Notes: generated by a model from the letters alone, not told the origin. Positions 23,952 to 36,829 are shown, counted from the stretch's first letter. The stretch: DNA of 64,000 bases from Boswellia sacra (GCA_013180625.2 SNVD02009724.1:186001-250000), one strand, 5' to 3'. Made by a program: numbers and translations.

Positions 23952-25021
23952 TAGACATGTAAAACATGTCATACTGTAACGGCACGGCCTAAAAATTTTG
24001 GGCTCATTACACTATCTTGACCCAATACAAACAATATCTCGTGTCATACCGTGTCTAACACTAAAAAAAGTTTGAAGGTCCAATACGACCCAAATAAATC
24101 GTGTCGTGCCTAGGACCATGTTGTTCCGTACTTAACCCGAATGGATCAAAAATACATATAAAAATTTTTTTTGTCTATAACTTTTAAAATTTTATTAAAA
24201 AGACACATATATATTTTAAAGAAACTAATTGATCTCTTATTTAGGAGCCATAAACATCTCTTTTAAAAAAAATAGGCTTATCTTTAAAATCAAATTAAAT
24301 TTTTTAGTAAACTAAATTTTTTTAAGAATTTATAAATAACAATTTTAAACTTTTTTAATTAATTATTATTGTCTTGAGTTAAACATTATTTCTTTTTTTT
24401 TTTTTGTTAAAAGTAAAAATCTTAAAATTTTAGTTAAACAAATGTAGATATACTAGCCAATTTCTTTTTTTTAAAAAAAAAGAGAATTCTTTATTAATAA
24501 TTTGAACTAAAAGTACAATTCTTCAAATATATTATAGAATTCCATCGTTACAGTGAAGACTCCTTTTTTATCATTTTTTTAAATTAAAAATGGGTTCATT
24601 TAATTATGAGATATATTAGAAAGAGAGAGAGATTTATGTGAAGGAATGAAATAGGAGTGTATGATCAAGTAAACTAAGAATATAAAAGACATGAGAGATA
24701 AATAGAAATTAAAGGAAGAAAATAAATTTCATTTGACTTTTAATTGCTAAAATATTACAATAAAGTAATTCAATCCCTTAATATATTCATTTAAATCTAA
24801 TAATTTATTTCTTTTAATTTAAATCGTGCTTGGCACAGTCTAATCGTGCTTCGTGTCGACACCGCCCATCATGTCAAACTTTTAAGACCAATTAAGTCAA
24901 ATCCTTATTTCATATTGTACCGTGCTGCTATAGTATTTATATTTGTGTCATATTTGTACTGTATAATTTTGTATTAAACGGTATCATATTTGTGCCTGGC
25001 CTGACCCTTTTTACATATCTA
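23952..25021. mobile_element. hAT-like MITE with CGTGTCGTG-type interior
   Basis: The ends are TAGACATGTAAAA and, inverted, TAGATATGTAAAA. The 8-mers beside them, ATTAATTG (23944-23951) and ATAATTTG (25022-25029), agree at six positions, consistent with an aged hAT duplication. Near both ends are CGGCACGGCC, TCGTGTCGTGCC and GTGCTTGGCACAG motifs, like the interiors of the hAT MITEs at 36830 and 42399. There is no transposase frame. Confidence 0.5.
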
Positions 25022-25997
25022 ATAATTTGTGAGATTTAAGGAGTGTTATACGGAAAAAAGATATTTTTAAATAGAGTAAAAAATAAGGAACAAAGTTTCT
25101 TTAGTCTACCACTGGGCTCAAATAGCATCACTCTTGACGAAGCTTATCTCATGGCTTTTAGGTTTTTTTAATTAATTAATCGAAGTTCATTTACCAACAA
25201 TTGCCAACTATGTTCATACAGTGAAGTGAAGATTTTTCATCAAAAAGTAATCACATTTCATGTCATCTCTACATTCTCAATAACTCTCATTCCTCTTTTT
25301 ATTTATCTTGTTTAGTTATAATTTTATACTTACTTTAAATATATTTAGGGATAGTTGAGAAAATTATAAAAAAGGGAAAAAAAAGGAGATTAAATAAAAC
25401 CCTTCTTGATCTAATGTAAAATGAGTAACAATGCTATTTAGTTCCCACATTTGATCTTAATAGCCCCATTTTTATGATTAGGGATAAATTTATAATTTTA
25501 AGATTTTTATCTACTTTCGAGCTAGATTAAGAAACTTATTTAATAAACAAATTATTAAAAGAAATATTATTATTCACGTATTTGATGAATTTCAAATTAA
25601 ATTTTTAAGATTTTATCTCTTACAAATAAAGTTTTCTAAAGATTGTTATTAAATTCACAAACCATATCTTATAATCTGCATTAATAAATCATTTGCTAAT
25701 AATTCATTGACTAGAGGGCAGTGGAATATAATAATTTTGACAGCAACTGTTCATAAAGAAAAAGGTTTGCTACGCATCTACAAAAGAAAAGAGGTGACCA
25801 AAAATATTATGGACGATGAGAGATAGATGTTGTTCACAAAAAAATAAAATGATAAAAATGATAATAATAATAATAATAATAATAACAACAACAAAATTTA
25901 AAAAAATAAAAGAAAAAAGAAAAAAACAAATTGGAGAAGAAAAAGAGAGGCAATAGGCAAATTACATGTAGATAGGCTGTAGAGTGAAGGTTTGGTT
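25022..25997. other. AT-rich spacer with an (ATA)n microsatellite
   Basis: No gene is visible. A run of about eight ATA/TAA units lies at 25860-25885. The minus-strand open frame across 25834-26103 is low-complexity sequence plus the SINE tail. Confidence 0.5.
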
Positions 25998-26417
25998 TTT
26001 CTTTTTTTTTTTTTTTTTTTTGGTAACCAAGGTATCCATAACAGCTTACATGCAGCTCGATTAATCCTCGGAAGATACTAGTGCAACCACAACCCAATGT
26101 CATAATCTTTGAATTAAATCATGAGATAAGCCTATGCGAGGAAACCCACCATCATGCACAGTCTTCCACTTAAATGATAAGATAAGCTTATACGAGGAAT
26201 TGTACACCGCAACTAATCCTCAAGAGAGATTAGTGCAACCATAACCCACCGTTATGGTCTCTCACTTAACATGAGATAAACCTATGCAGGGAAACCAACC
26301 ATCACGATATTCCACTCAAATAATGAGATAAGTCTATGCAAGGAATCAAACCTATGACCATGCGCCTAACCACACAATTCTTGGTTCGCCCTTACCACTG
26401 GGCTAACCAATCGTGGG
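25998..26417 (-). mobile_element. tRNA-derived SINE with internal tandem units
   Basis: On the minus strand the element starts near 26415 with GATTGGTTAGCCCAGTGGTA, an RNA polymerase III A-box-like head. A B-box-like GGTTTGATTCC follows (26342-26352 on the + strand). It ends in a poly(A) tail seen as the T run at about 26000-26022. Between them, units of the form GCATAGGCTTATCTCATGAT are repeated four to five times with variation. GGTTTG borders both sides and may be a short target duplication. The A box, B box and poly(A) order support a SINE; the repeated units are unusual. Confidence 0.72.
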
Positions 26418-26640
26418 TTTGTAAAATAAAGTTGTATTAGGCTAAAGGTGAAGATATGTAAGTCCTAAGTACACATGTCTTATTTATACTATTAATTAAT
26501 CTGACTTTTACTTAAATTTTTAGTTTTAATTTTATCCTTTATTAAGGTGAATGAGATAATAGGTAGAGATTAAATAGAATTACTCATCTCAACTTTAAAT
26601 TTAGCCCATTGAATCTTATTGATATGGTAGAATAAAATAA

Positions 26641-28533
26641 TAGGCAAATCACATGAACCACCCTTAGGTTTACGCTTCATTATACGTAGATTCACTGTTT
26701 ACTATTTTTAATTGTTAGGTACTCCTCATGTTTGAAAACTACATTGTGGACACCACTCTTCCACGAGATTTTCTGTTAAGTGAGTCACTTTTCCATCCAT
26801 TGGCAATGCAATTACACTTATACCCTTACTTCTCCTTCGATTCTAATTGCAATTATTAAAATATCCTTTAACTCTCGTTGTGAAATTCCCACAATACCCT
26901 TACACGCTCAACTTCGTCTTCCTTCTCAACTTTCTCTTGTCTCATCTTCTCCGTCATCCAGAACAAAAATAAATAAATCCAGAAACCATTATCCTAATCC
27001 ATTTTATACATACATGAAATTAAAAAAAAATGAACACAATCCCACCATTATAGCCGGCCATAGTGACCCATATCTTAGCATTCTAACACAAACAAGACAA
27101 AAAAAATAACACAAGCACCACCAGAAAAATTAAATGCACCCGAATAATCTAGTAGCTAAACCCAACATTACCACGGCCACCCTTCAAAACAACACCCATA
27201 CAGCCAGCAGCAACATCTGCCACTAACATAAACTATTCAAGATAGCTTTTTGTAATTAAAAAGGAAAAAAAAAAAGGGAATTAGAGGTTGATATGTGATA
27301 GCAATGACTTTAAAATGAGAACTGAGAACAAAAATACTGAGAAACATAGATTGCTTACAAGCTTGAGAACCCAAAACTCCAAACTAATCAGATCTTCTAA
27401 ATTCACTAACAAGGACAATGCTTGTTGACACAGAAAATGCAAGAAAAAAGAAAAATAAAAATTGAACATAGTCCTACCATTGTAGCCAGCCATACGTTAG
27501 CATATGCAAACATAAACAGAAACAAATTTGCTAGGTTTTTCCAACAATCAAATTAAAAGTTAATAATAATGGACCAAACGCAACAGCCCCGCTACTACCA
27601 TCGATTTAAAAAAAAAAAAAAAGAAATTAAGACCCAACAAATAAAATAGAGGAGGAGACGAAGAAGAAGGTGAGCCCGATACGGCGATTAATGATGGTGA
27701 TGGCGTCGCCGATGGTGATGCATCAGAGGCCAATCCACCACACCCACAGTCAATCCCATCCCCATTCCACACACAACTAACAATTTGCTCTTTTCCTTGT
27801 GTTATTTCTTTCAAGAATGCTTTTTTTTTTTATGTTTTTGGTGGAACCTAGATCATGAAATCGCATTTCCAGAATCAAGGCATCATTCAAAATCACTAGA
27901 AGAAGAAAAGCAACAAATTCTCCTATGCTTCTCAACGTCCTCCGCTACCGCCAAAACGACCGCGTGCCCTACGCCTGGGCCCCGGCCCCCAAAACCCCCC
28001 CACACCCACCCCTCCTCCTCCTCCTCCCGACGACACCCCCCCGGGGTCATCCGTTTCTAGCTCACCGAGATTGTCTGCGCACTCACGCATCTTCACAACA
28101 TGGGAATTGTCTAAGATATTTGAAGCCTGAAAACGTTCTTGTTCAGCAGTCCAGTCACGTGATGCTCCTAGACTTTGATCTCTCCTGCAACTTAGTTAAG
28201 AAAACCACCGTGTCATCCACCTTCTTCACCGACAAATGAAGGCTGGGGTTTGGGATTGAATCGAAGAGTAGAGGTTGGGGTTTAGTGGGTTTAGGTTTCT
28301 CAACAGTAGAAGCAGAGGGAATGGTAGCGAGGAAATACAAAGATAAGACGTATTTCTATAAATTAAAAAAAAAACTCATATTTTATAATTATTATTAAAT
28401 CAAAATTATAAAATGACTTTTATATCCTTCATAATCAAATTATTTATAATCATGTAACCGAAAATAAAAGTGATAAACAGTAAACATGCGTATAATTAAG
28501 CCTAATCCTCGAGATGATGTGTGTGATTTACCC
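26641..28533 (+). mobile_element. Pack-MULE-like element carrying a kinase fragment
   Basis: Long terminal inverted repeats begin TAGGCAAATCACATGAACCA on the left and, inverted, GGGTAAATCACACACATCAT on the right. Both continue through ATTATACG and TTTACTGTTTA-like blocks for about 65 bases. A 9-bp duplication ATAAAATAA flanks the element (26632-26640 and 28534-28542), as expected for Mutator-type insertion. No MURA transposase is present. The interior holds a gene-derived GC-richer segment with a protein-kinase piece. It also holds two related copies of a block containing CCACCATTATAGCC (about 27030 and 27460). Orientation follows the kinase fragment. Confidence 0.8.
27925..28239 (+). pseudogene. 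Captured AGCVIII protein-kinase fragment (broken)
   Basis: Joined across frames, the segment reads LNVLRYRQNDRV, then VIRF, stop, LTEIVCALTHLHNMGIV, then YLKPENVLVQQSSHVMLLDF and DLSCNLVKKT. This is the catalytic-loop half of a plant AGC kinase. The DFD in LLDFDLS, in place of DFG, points to the plant AGCVIII group, which includes the PINOID/WAG, UCN and OXI1 types. Breaks: a roughly 78-base C-rich stretch (27967-28044) replaces a few residues, a TAG follows VIRF, and one base is lost at the catalytic loop, where the expected YRDLKPEN becomes RYLKPEN and the catalytic aspartate is lost. It cannot be an active kinase. The subgroup is uncertain. Confidence 0.8.
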
Positions 28534-28542
28534 ATAAAATAA

Positions 28543-31500
28543 TTAATAAATGATATTAAACTTTGATAAGGTCAGCATGCTTTTTCTTTTAGATATCAAT
28601 TTTTTTCTTTTTAAATTGAAGATAGATAATCAAATTGACCAGTCATGTCATGGCAATCTAATCTAAATTCGAAAAGTACTTGCATTCAAGCTATATACGG
28701 ATTGAAAAATGTTTTTGATTTTAATTCCACTTATAATAAATAAATAATATTATATCTAAAATAATTTATATAAACAACCTAACTTGAGTTTACAAAATTA
28801 TATTAAATATATAACTTTTCTTTTTCGTCTTTTTTTCTCTTCAAGTTAAATTTTTGTCAACTCACATTGTATGTAGTTGGTTGTAAAATTTAATTATAAA
28901 TGTAGCATTGTCCATAATAATTGAAAAAATTCAAAACAATCATAAATTTAAGTGTGGATCGCAAAAATAACTATATCCCTAAAAATTTTCATAAAATAAT
29001 TTTTTATCAAAGATAAGATTGTTTATATAAAAAAAAAACCTCCTAATTTGAGTCAATTTTTCTAATAAATTTTAGATGTCCTATATATTGTTTCTTAAGT
29101 AATTTTGCAAAAGAAAATCAATTAATTTGACATATTTTTTATCATGTTTTTATTTTCAACACATTTTTGAGAAGCAAATTAGTGGAATCGTTAGCTATAA
29201 AATTATTCTTTCGTTTCCTTTCAGTAGTTAGTTTGCTGATGGGTAAGTTGAGACCCTTGAGGTTTGATTGATATCAGAAAAATCCTCGTGTTTCAAATTC
29301 TACCATGGAACCCCGCACTTTTAACCCAGGTTACTAGTTGATAAATCTTTTAATATGATATTTCCAAAAAAAAAAAAAAAAATTGTGAGACCTCTGGTCT
29401 TGCATAGACTATACGGTTTTCCTTTTTAATCCATCAAAGAATTCTTTTTATCGTTAATTAATATATTCGGTGAGTGACTGTTGGAGGGTATATAAGTCTT
29501 TGCGTAAATGATAATGGGTTAGTACGAGATCTAGCTAACGCGGTCTAAAAAACGGAGTTCTAGTGGGAGTGTCAAACAGAGAGGGGCATTTAAAGCTTTC
29601 AGATTAATGGTCAAGCAAAGCATACGTGCAGACTCACTCACGACATTGGATGGAGAGGGTGCACGTGGCATGGAATCGTTAGCTTAGGAAATGGTATCGG
29701 ACATCATTGGATTCTCTTCTTCTCATCTCAAAGTAAGTCAAGCTCAACTGACTATTACTGTTCCTTTCAACTTTCAATTCAACATCATTCACACGCCTAA
29801 CGAAGCGAATAAGGCATCTCATTCTCATTCTCAATCACACACGCCATACCACTGCTCGTTCCTGTCCGGCTTATCGGGGACAGTCTTGATATAACTAAAT
29901 ATTACTAAATAAATTATTTATGTTCATCAAAAAGAATTAAATATACTTAAATTAAATTATATAATTATATTCTCTTATAATTTATAATAATAATAATAAA
30001 TTATACCCCGTTATGATTGAACTGAGATTGAAATCGAAACTAGATTATAGATAATATTGCTCTTATATATGGTGTAATATGAGACTGGACTATATTAATA
30101 AATAATAAATTTTAAAAAAATTAATTTTTAAATATAAACTAATTTAATTTTATTCAAGTTTAATTTATTGCTACATAATTTTATAGTTAATTAAATATTT
30201 AAATATAGTTAAAAATATATTTGTTTAATAATAATTATTTTATTAAAAATTGATATTTTTAATATTATTTAATACGAATTAATAATATTTTATTCTTATT
30301 TATTATTATATCAGATTTCAATTGTAATATCATGAATTATAATAAAAATTATTTTTAGCAAATCATAATTAAATATTTAAATATAGTTAAAAATTATATT
30401 TATTTCAAAATTATTGAATATTACAATTTTATAGTAAGTATTTTTAATATTATTTAATATATAATATTTATTGTTATTTATTATTATATTATATTTTAAT
30501 TACAATATAAGTTTAAAATTTAATATTATTTTAATTAAGTAATTTATATTATTTCTGTCATTTTATTTTCAATTTTATTACATAATTAATAATTTTAAAT
30601 TAATATTTGTTTTATTTTTATTGCTTATTTTGATATTATTACATTAATATTTATTTTAAAATATTTTATAAAATATTTTTTATTATTTGTAATTTTTAAA
30701 TTATTGTCCCAATCTTGGGACTCCTTGTCATATGGAAATACCCATGAGTTAAGGAAAAGACAAAAAGAATGGGACTTATCTTAATCCAATTCCAATTTTC
30801 AAAAATTGTTCCGAATAACAAGCAAAGATAAGAAGTCCCAAATAATAGTCTAATCCCCACCTGGCCCCGTTCCCAGATGTGCCTTAATAAGGTGGTGCCA
30901 TTTGCACTGAATTTTAACTCTCCTAAGACTAATTTTTTGTTAAAAATTTTATCACTATATAATCATAAACTAATTTACTGTTGAGGCATAATCAGGGAAA
31001 AAGATTTTGCTTGTACATCTATCTCATTGAAATTTGCAAATTGTCATAAAATTAGAAAAAAAAAAACCATTTGAGGAAACTAAACCTAAAAGAAATCGGA
31101 TATAGATAATGAGCATAAAAAAGTGAGTAACAATTCAGCACGAAGAATTTCTTTAACAATTTTCATAATAATTTTAGATAAACCCTTTTTCTTACTCTGT
31201 TCTCTAAGAACTTTTTTTTTTTTAAGTTGAAGTGGCTGATAATGCGTCAACTAGACTTTGGGTGTTTGTTTATAAACCCATTTCGAAATTCTCCCTTTAA
31301 TTTTTATGTACTTCTAAGAAACAGAGAAATGCTAAAATAAGGGTAGAAAGGACTACTAAATCAAAGAAATGTATCGATAGATACAAAAACTTGTGAGACA
31401 GTAAATTATTTTAATGAAAAAAATTAGGTCAAGTTCTATAATTATTGCGAAGTAGATGATCGACACATCTCGAAAAATATTAGAAGGTTAATAAATTTCA

Positions 31501-32097
31501 GCAAATTGAAGAAAATATTAATAATCAAGGCCTGTATAAGATCGTTGTATTCTGGGCCAGTATATTTACGTTTGCAGAAAGAATTCTTGGAGTTAAATGG
31601 TTAGGGCAGAGGCGTAAAATTAGTTTATTTTAAAGGAATTTTATATTTAATAGTAAAGTAAATGTATAAAGTAAAAATAGAAATTCCAAATTTTGGTAAT
31701 CAATGTATCGAGTAAATGAGTGTCAGTAGTAAAAATTTGGGTGCAGCTACTCTTAAGTCTTACCTTAACTTTAATCTTGATAACTAGATAAAGACCAAAA
31801 TACTCTTTAAAATGAGAAAAAGAAATTAAAATATCAAGATTTTAATTTATCTATCTCTCTAATTATATATAATATAAGATTAATATAAACAAAAGTTCAC
31901 TACGTAATGTATTATTGTATTTTATTTATATTAATATATAAACAATTTCGGAGAGATAAAATTTAATTTGTGTAAACTTATTAAATCTATACAACATTTC
32001 CACGACAGAAATAGAGTAAAACCTCTTGAAAATCAAATCTTTTTATCTTTGGTCTTAATGCAATTAATAGGGTTGAAGATTGAAAAGGTTGTCGGTT
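28543..32097. other. Long AT-rich spacer upstream of the protease gene
   Basis: No gene is supported. About 29240-29340 resembles part of a Mutator-type terminal repeat (CCCTTGAGGTTTGATTGATA), without a partner end. The stretch 29930-30700 is extremely AT-rich. Two degenerate copies of a block starting AATTAAATATTTAAATATAG occur at about 30190 and 30368, a tandem duplication of roughly 180 bases. A GC-richer piece at 30705-30900 has no coding signal. Confidence 0.45.
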
Positions 32098-32099
32098 CC

Positions 32100-32108
32100 C
32101 TATATATT
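32100..32108 (+). promoter_or_regulatory. TATA-box candidate for the protease gene
   Basis: CCCTATATATTTTGG lies about 210 bases upstream of the chosen ATG. The spacing suits a promoter with a leader that includes the (AAT)n run at 32198-32221. Sequence-only prediction. Confidence 0.45.
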
Positions 32109-32197
32109 TTGGATGTTTATGGAAGCTATTAAAATCGTTGTACCTTTAAGATATTTCCTCAAAGTTTGAGGATGCCCATGAAATTCACTCTAAAATA

Positions 32198-32221
32198 AAT
32201 AATAATAATAATAATAATAAT
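32198..32221. repeat. (AAT)n microsatellite in the protease leader
   Basis: About eight AAT/ATA units immediately before GGAGTCAGG. It lies in the predicted 5' leader and is likely length-polymorphic. Confidence 0.85.
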
Positions 32222-32315
32222 GGAGTCAGGTTGATGCACATATACGGCCTTTTTGTCAATCTTTACGCTCTGGCTGGCCTCTTCGCACTCCTGCTTCCCT
32301 CTCTGGACTATAATA

Positions 32316-33629
32316 ATGACCTCTACTATCGCTTTTCTTGTCATCATCATCTACACCACCGCCGTCACCACCATTACCACCGCCTCTACAGAGTACCTTA
32401 AACTCCCACTACTACACAAAACTCATCAACATCCCTCTCCCCTCCAAACCACCTGGCTTTCCCGTTCCTTCCACCGCCAAACCCTCAAATCTCCCATCAT
32501 TTCCGGTGCCTTCACCGGCTCCGGACAGTACTTCATCTCTCTCCATCTAGGCTCACCTCCTCAACCATTGCTTCTCGTAGCCGACACTGGCAGCGACCTT
32601 ATTTGGGTCAAGTGTTCCGCCTGCCAAAACTGCTCTCTCCGTACACCCCGATCCGCTTTCCTCGCCCGCCACTCCACCTCATTCTCTCCCCACCACTGTT
32701 ACCACTCTACCTGCCGTCGCCTCGTCCCTCACCCTCGCCATAATCCTTGTAACCACACTAAACGACACAGCCCTTGTCGTTACGAGTACTCTTACGCGGA
32801 TGGCTCTCTCACCTCTGGCTTCTTCTCCAAGGAAATAATAACTCTGAACACCAGCTCAGACCGGCAAGTTCAGCTCAAAGACTTCCATTTCGGATGCGGA
32901 TTTAGTAACACCGGCGGCGGCTTCAATAGTGCTAATGGTGTAATGGGCCTCGGGCGGGGGCCCATTTCGTTTTCTTCTCAGCTTGGTCGACGCTTTGGCA
33001 ACAAGTTCTCCTACTGTCTCATGGAATACACTCTCTCTCCACCGCCAACAAGTTTTCTCATCATCGGCGTTGGACAAAACGACACCGCACTTATGAAGCC
33101 AAAAATGAGCTTCACACCCTTGCTTGTTAACCCTCTATCTCCCACATTTTACTACATTGCGATCGAGAGCGTCTATGTTGACGATGTCAAATTACGAATT
33201 GACCCTTCCGTTTGGTCAATCGACGAGTTTGGTAACGGCGGCACGGTCATTGACTCGGGTACTACTATGACATTTTTTCCGGAGATAGCTTACCGTCAAA
33301 TATTAACGGCATTTAAACAGCGAATGCGGCTGCCCAGTCCAGCTGAGCCGGTTCACGGGTTTGATCTTTGCGTCAACGTTTCGGGCGTGTCGAAACCGAG
33401 TGTACCGAAACTGAGTTTTAAACTCGTCGGCAACTCGTTCTTTAGGCCCCCGCAAAGGAATTATTTTATTGAAACGAGTGAGCGGGTCAGGTGCTTAGTG
33501 ATCCAACCCGCAAACCCGGAGACCGGGTTTTCGGTGATAGGGAATCTGATGCAACAAGGATTTTTGTTTGAATTTGATAGGGACAAGTCGCGGCTCGGTT
33601 TTTCACGTCATGGCTGCGCCCTACCGTGA
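32316..33629 (+). CDS. Nepenthesin-type aspartyl protease (A1 family)
   Basis: A single-exon gene of 437 residues. The N terminus MTSTIAFLVIIIYTTAV is hydrophobic and likely a signal peptide, so the enzyme probably enters the secretory pathway. A prosegment of about 45 residues follows, then the mature start SGAFTGSGQYFISLHLGSPP. The first catalytic motif is DTGSDLIWVKC (residues 90-100), the second VIDSGTTMTF (D313). Between them is the cysteine-rich insert of plant nepenthesin-like proteases (CSACQNCS to CRYEYSYADGS). FSYCLMEYTLSPPPTS, FSVIGNLMQQG and LGFSRHGC are typical of this plant subfamily. I chose the ATG at 32316 because it directly starts the hydrophobic segment; the frame upstream has no ATG. 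Length and motifs are complete. The substrate is unknown. As I recall, the closest Arabidopsis relative is At3g25700. Confidence 0.93.
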   Translation: MTSTIAFLVIIIYTTAVTTITTASTEYLKLPLLHKTHQHPSPLQTTWLSRSFHRQTLKSPIISGAFTGSGQYFISLHLGSPPQPLLLVADTGSDLIWVKCSACQNCSLRTPRSAFLARHSTSFSPHHCYHSTCRRLVPHPRHNPCNHTKRHSPCRYEYSYADGSLTSGFFSKEIITLNTSSDRQVQLKDFHFGCGFSNTGGGFNSANGVMGLGRGPISFSSQLGRRFGNKFSYCLMEYTLSPPPTSFLIIGVGQNDTALMKPKMSFTPLLVNPLSPTFYYIAIESVYVDDVKLRIDPSVWSIDEFGNGGTVIDSGTTMTFFPEIAYRQILTAFKQRMRLPSPAEPVHGFDLCVNVSGVSKPSVPKLSFKLVGNSFFRPPQRNYFIETSERVRCLVIQPANPETGFSVIGNLMQQGFLFEFDRDKSRLGFSRHGCALP

Positions 33630-36600
33630 GAGTTGAACCGGTTAACGAGTCATGACTCAGTCAAATAAGCCTTTGACTTTTATTTATTTATTTATTTTAA
33701 AAAATGATTCATTGATGCTAAATTTATAGTAGCGAATTTTGTTTACGAGTGCGTTGAGTTGTTTTTCATTTCTTTGTCCCTTAGTGTGAATTTCACGTGA
33801 CTTTTTGGACAAAAGGTGGAGGAGAGAAACTTGGATTAATCCGCTGCAACGGAGGGACGGTCTAAAATATATCACATAAATACTACATGCTGATGTGATA
33901 TTTACATGATGATAATTACGTGCTATAAATTAAAAAATATGACCATAATATATCTAAAAAAAATAAATAAATAGATATCGCGGGTCGAAATCGATGGCTC
34001 GCCATGCTTTCCTTTCACCACATTAATAGAGAAAACTTGTCTAGTGAATACTTCCCTGAAATTTGATCACGCTTGGAATACCTTTGTGTTCGTAATATTT
34101 AAATTTTCTCAAAATTATGATCTTTTTTTAATCACTCCCTTAATGTCAATGCGTTTCCTGAATTTCTTAATGGTATTCACTTGTCACAATATGACCCAAC
34201 TACAAGAGCTTCACATAAGAATTTGCAATCAATTTTAAAATTAAAAAACTAATTTTAGATATTAATTATAATTATATTTGACAAAATAAGTTTGAAGTAT
34301 GTTGCATATACCCTCAAGACTTTCAAATTATTGAGACAAATTCACGATTCTATATAAACTAATTTTAATTTAATTTGGGAACATAGCAACATTCTCAGTC
34401 AAATCAAGTGTCCTAAGTCCTAACGTAAAACTATCCATTACAATTCACGACAATTCATGGTCCATGCCGCAAGTGCTGCTGATATTGTTTATCAATGGCC
34501 ATTACTTTATAGAATACCTTCCAAGAATCGGATCGTAAAATTGTGCAACAAATAAAAGCAAAAACAATAATTGTAATTTTTATTCTTGCTGTTTGAAAAT
34601 ATATATATTTTTTGAACGATTTTGAAAATATTAATATTTGTTTGTATATTTTAAGTTTTATTTTCAAAATTTTGTATAAATATTTGTTTAATTTTAAATT
34701 TTTTTATTTTTAAAAATGATATGCGATTAATATTGATTCAAATGTATTGATAAATATGTATTTTCTAAAAACAGTTTTAGAATACATAAAAAGAAAAGCC
34801 AACTAAATTTAAAAAAAAAATTATGGAAACTATATGCTTTAAAAAGTATTATGTTTATGAAAAGTACATGTTATTTGAAGATTATTTATTTTTGAAAAAT
34901 CATATTCTTGAAAATGCTTGGTAATTACAAAATGCCATTTTTATTGTAAGATTATATCTCTAATACACATTATTATTTTTAAAGATGTTAAAGATTTGTT
35001 TTTACGATTTAATTATAAGATCTCATGTGAGTAATTGTATTAATGACTTGTAAGATTTAACGTCTGTTAAGGCGTGATTTTATGAATGCAAGTAAGTATC
35101 TTTTGTGTATGTTGCATTAAATGTATTATAAATTTAAGGTTTCATAAAAATATTTAATATTAAACATGCTATGTCGTAATTGATTATACTAATTAAATTG
35201 ACGACATCCCTCGTTGTCACTGATATTTTTGTAAATTGGTGTTTTTAATTGATTTTATTGACAGCTAAGGTAGAGTGATTGCAAGTAATCTCGTTGGAAT
35301 ATATATTGTTGACTAACTTCATAAAGATTTTGTGTTGGCTGTGAAAGTTGGATTTTGGACCGTGATACGTGTTGATCCACCATTTTCAGATTATCAGAAA
35401 GTGAGTTCGAAGTTCGAATTGTATCTCGGATCCAATCCTGAGAACAAAGAAAATAATCAGGAGTGTCGACACCTCAGGAGTGCCGATGGTGGTACCGGCG
35501 AAAATCCTCCGATGCCTAAGTCAGTTTTCGACACATCAAAACTTTCTAGGAGAATTTCCTACAGAGAGAAGCTCTCAAAAGCGAATGAAATTTAGAGAGA
35601 GAAAGAGTTTAGAAAAGTGTGCATACCTTGAATAAAAATTTGAATGGTTTATAGACATTAGAAAGAGTCATTATGGGACTCAGATAATAGGCTTAAATAA
35701 CGGACTTAAGTAATGGGCTTACTATATTAGATTTAATAAAGGTCTAATATGGTCATAACAATATGCTTATTAGTTAACATGAAGATTTGTGTTGTCAATA
35801 TATTATGGTTAAGCTTACAACATTATTTGAAGTATGTTGGAAAAGAAAATCAAATATGAATTTCTATACCAATTAGATCAGGTCGCGTGATGAAGGTGTG
35901 GAGAATCTTAGGCGCTGCGGATACCCAAAAAAAAAAAAAAGAAGAAGAGTCCTTTAGCATGCCGAATTAGAGGGAAAACTAGAAGTTCATCGGCCCATTC
36001 TCGCTTTAAACAACTAGAGGACTGGCTTGAGTTTCCTGTGATGTCTTTTTTCTGACGGCAGCTCTCCACATCATTGATAAGTAGTTGACCAATATTTTGA
36101 ATTAAAAAAACCTGGTTTTTGTCTATTGTAACTTATATATATTATTAAGAAAATTCAAAATATAAATCCTTATTTACATATGCATTCGTAATCTTAATTA
36201 CCCTATATTTGCATGAAGATATTGGATCGCCACATGTTAATTAATTAGCTTTGCCTTGTTTTGAAACAATTAATGTATCTAAACTAAAGATATTAGATCA
36301 TGTGGGTTTTATGCTTATTGAGGTAACAATAATATCCAATCCATGCAAAAATAAAATTTTGCCTATAATAAATGTATATAACATTTATAGCCGTGTGCTG
36401 AAACTAGCCTATCGTTTTTAATTGATATGATGCGTTTACATTAATTTATTGTACTAAGGATTTTTCCCTCAACCAATTAATTAGGGCACATTTAACAATT
36501 GGATGATAGGGTTAGCCAGCCGCAGAAGGGCAAATTAATGAAGAGAGTAAATGCGATTTAGGAGAAAGAGAAGAGCATTGAAAGCAATAGAAGATGTGTA

Positions 36601-36829
36601 CGGGAAGACAATGAGAGGAGTTAACTGGTAGGTACAAAGGCGGCTGTGAAGATGAGAGCAAAACTAGCTCCTCTCACATGAACATGACTCTTCCATTAGC
36701 TATGCTTTTAGGGTTGGTATACAATGCCATTGCGAGAGACATGGGGCCTTTGCTAGCTCATGTTTCAGAGATGGACTTGGACAGGACACCAGCTACAGCT
36801 ACCTTATCTTTGAGATATTGACTAATAAT
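33630..36829. other. Spacer 3' of the protease gene
   Basis: No intact gene is visible. An open frame at 35332-35595, with VKVGFWTVIRVDPPF and PMPKSVFDTSKLSRRISYRE, overlaps DNA with retroelement-like wording (CTCCGATGCCTAAGTCAG near 35507, then TGGGCTTA/GGTCTAATATGG near 35715-35755). It is probably a repeat remnant, and I could not define its ends. The rest is AT-rich. Confidence 0.45.

Noticed and set aside
25834..26103. 89-codon minus-strand frame
   Set aside because: It is the translation of the SINE poly(A) tail and an ATA repeat; low complexity with no protein features.
32338..33077. Other frames overlapping the protease gene on both strands
   Set aside because: They lie inside the intact protease frame, which has both catalytic motifs and full length.
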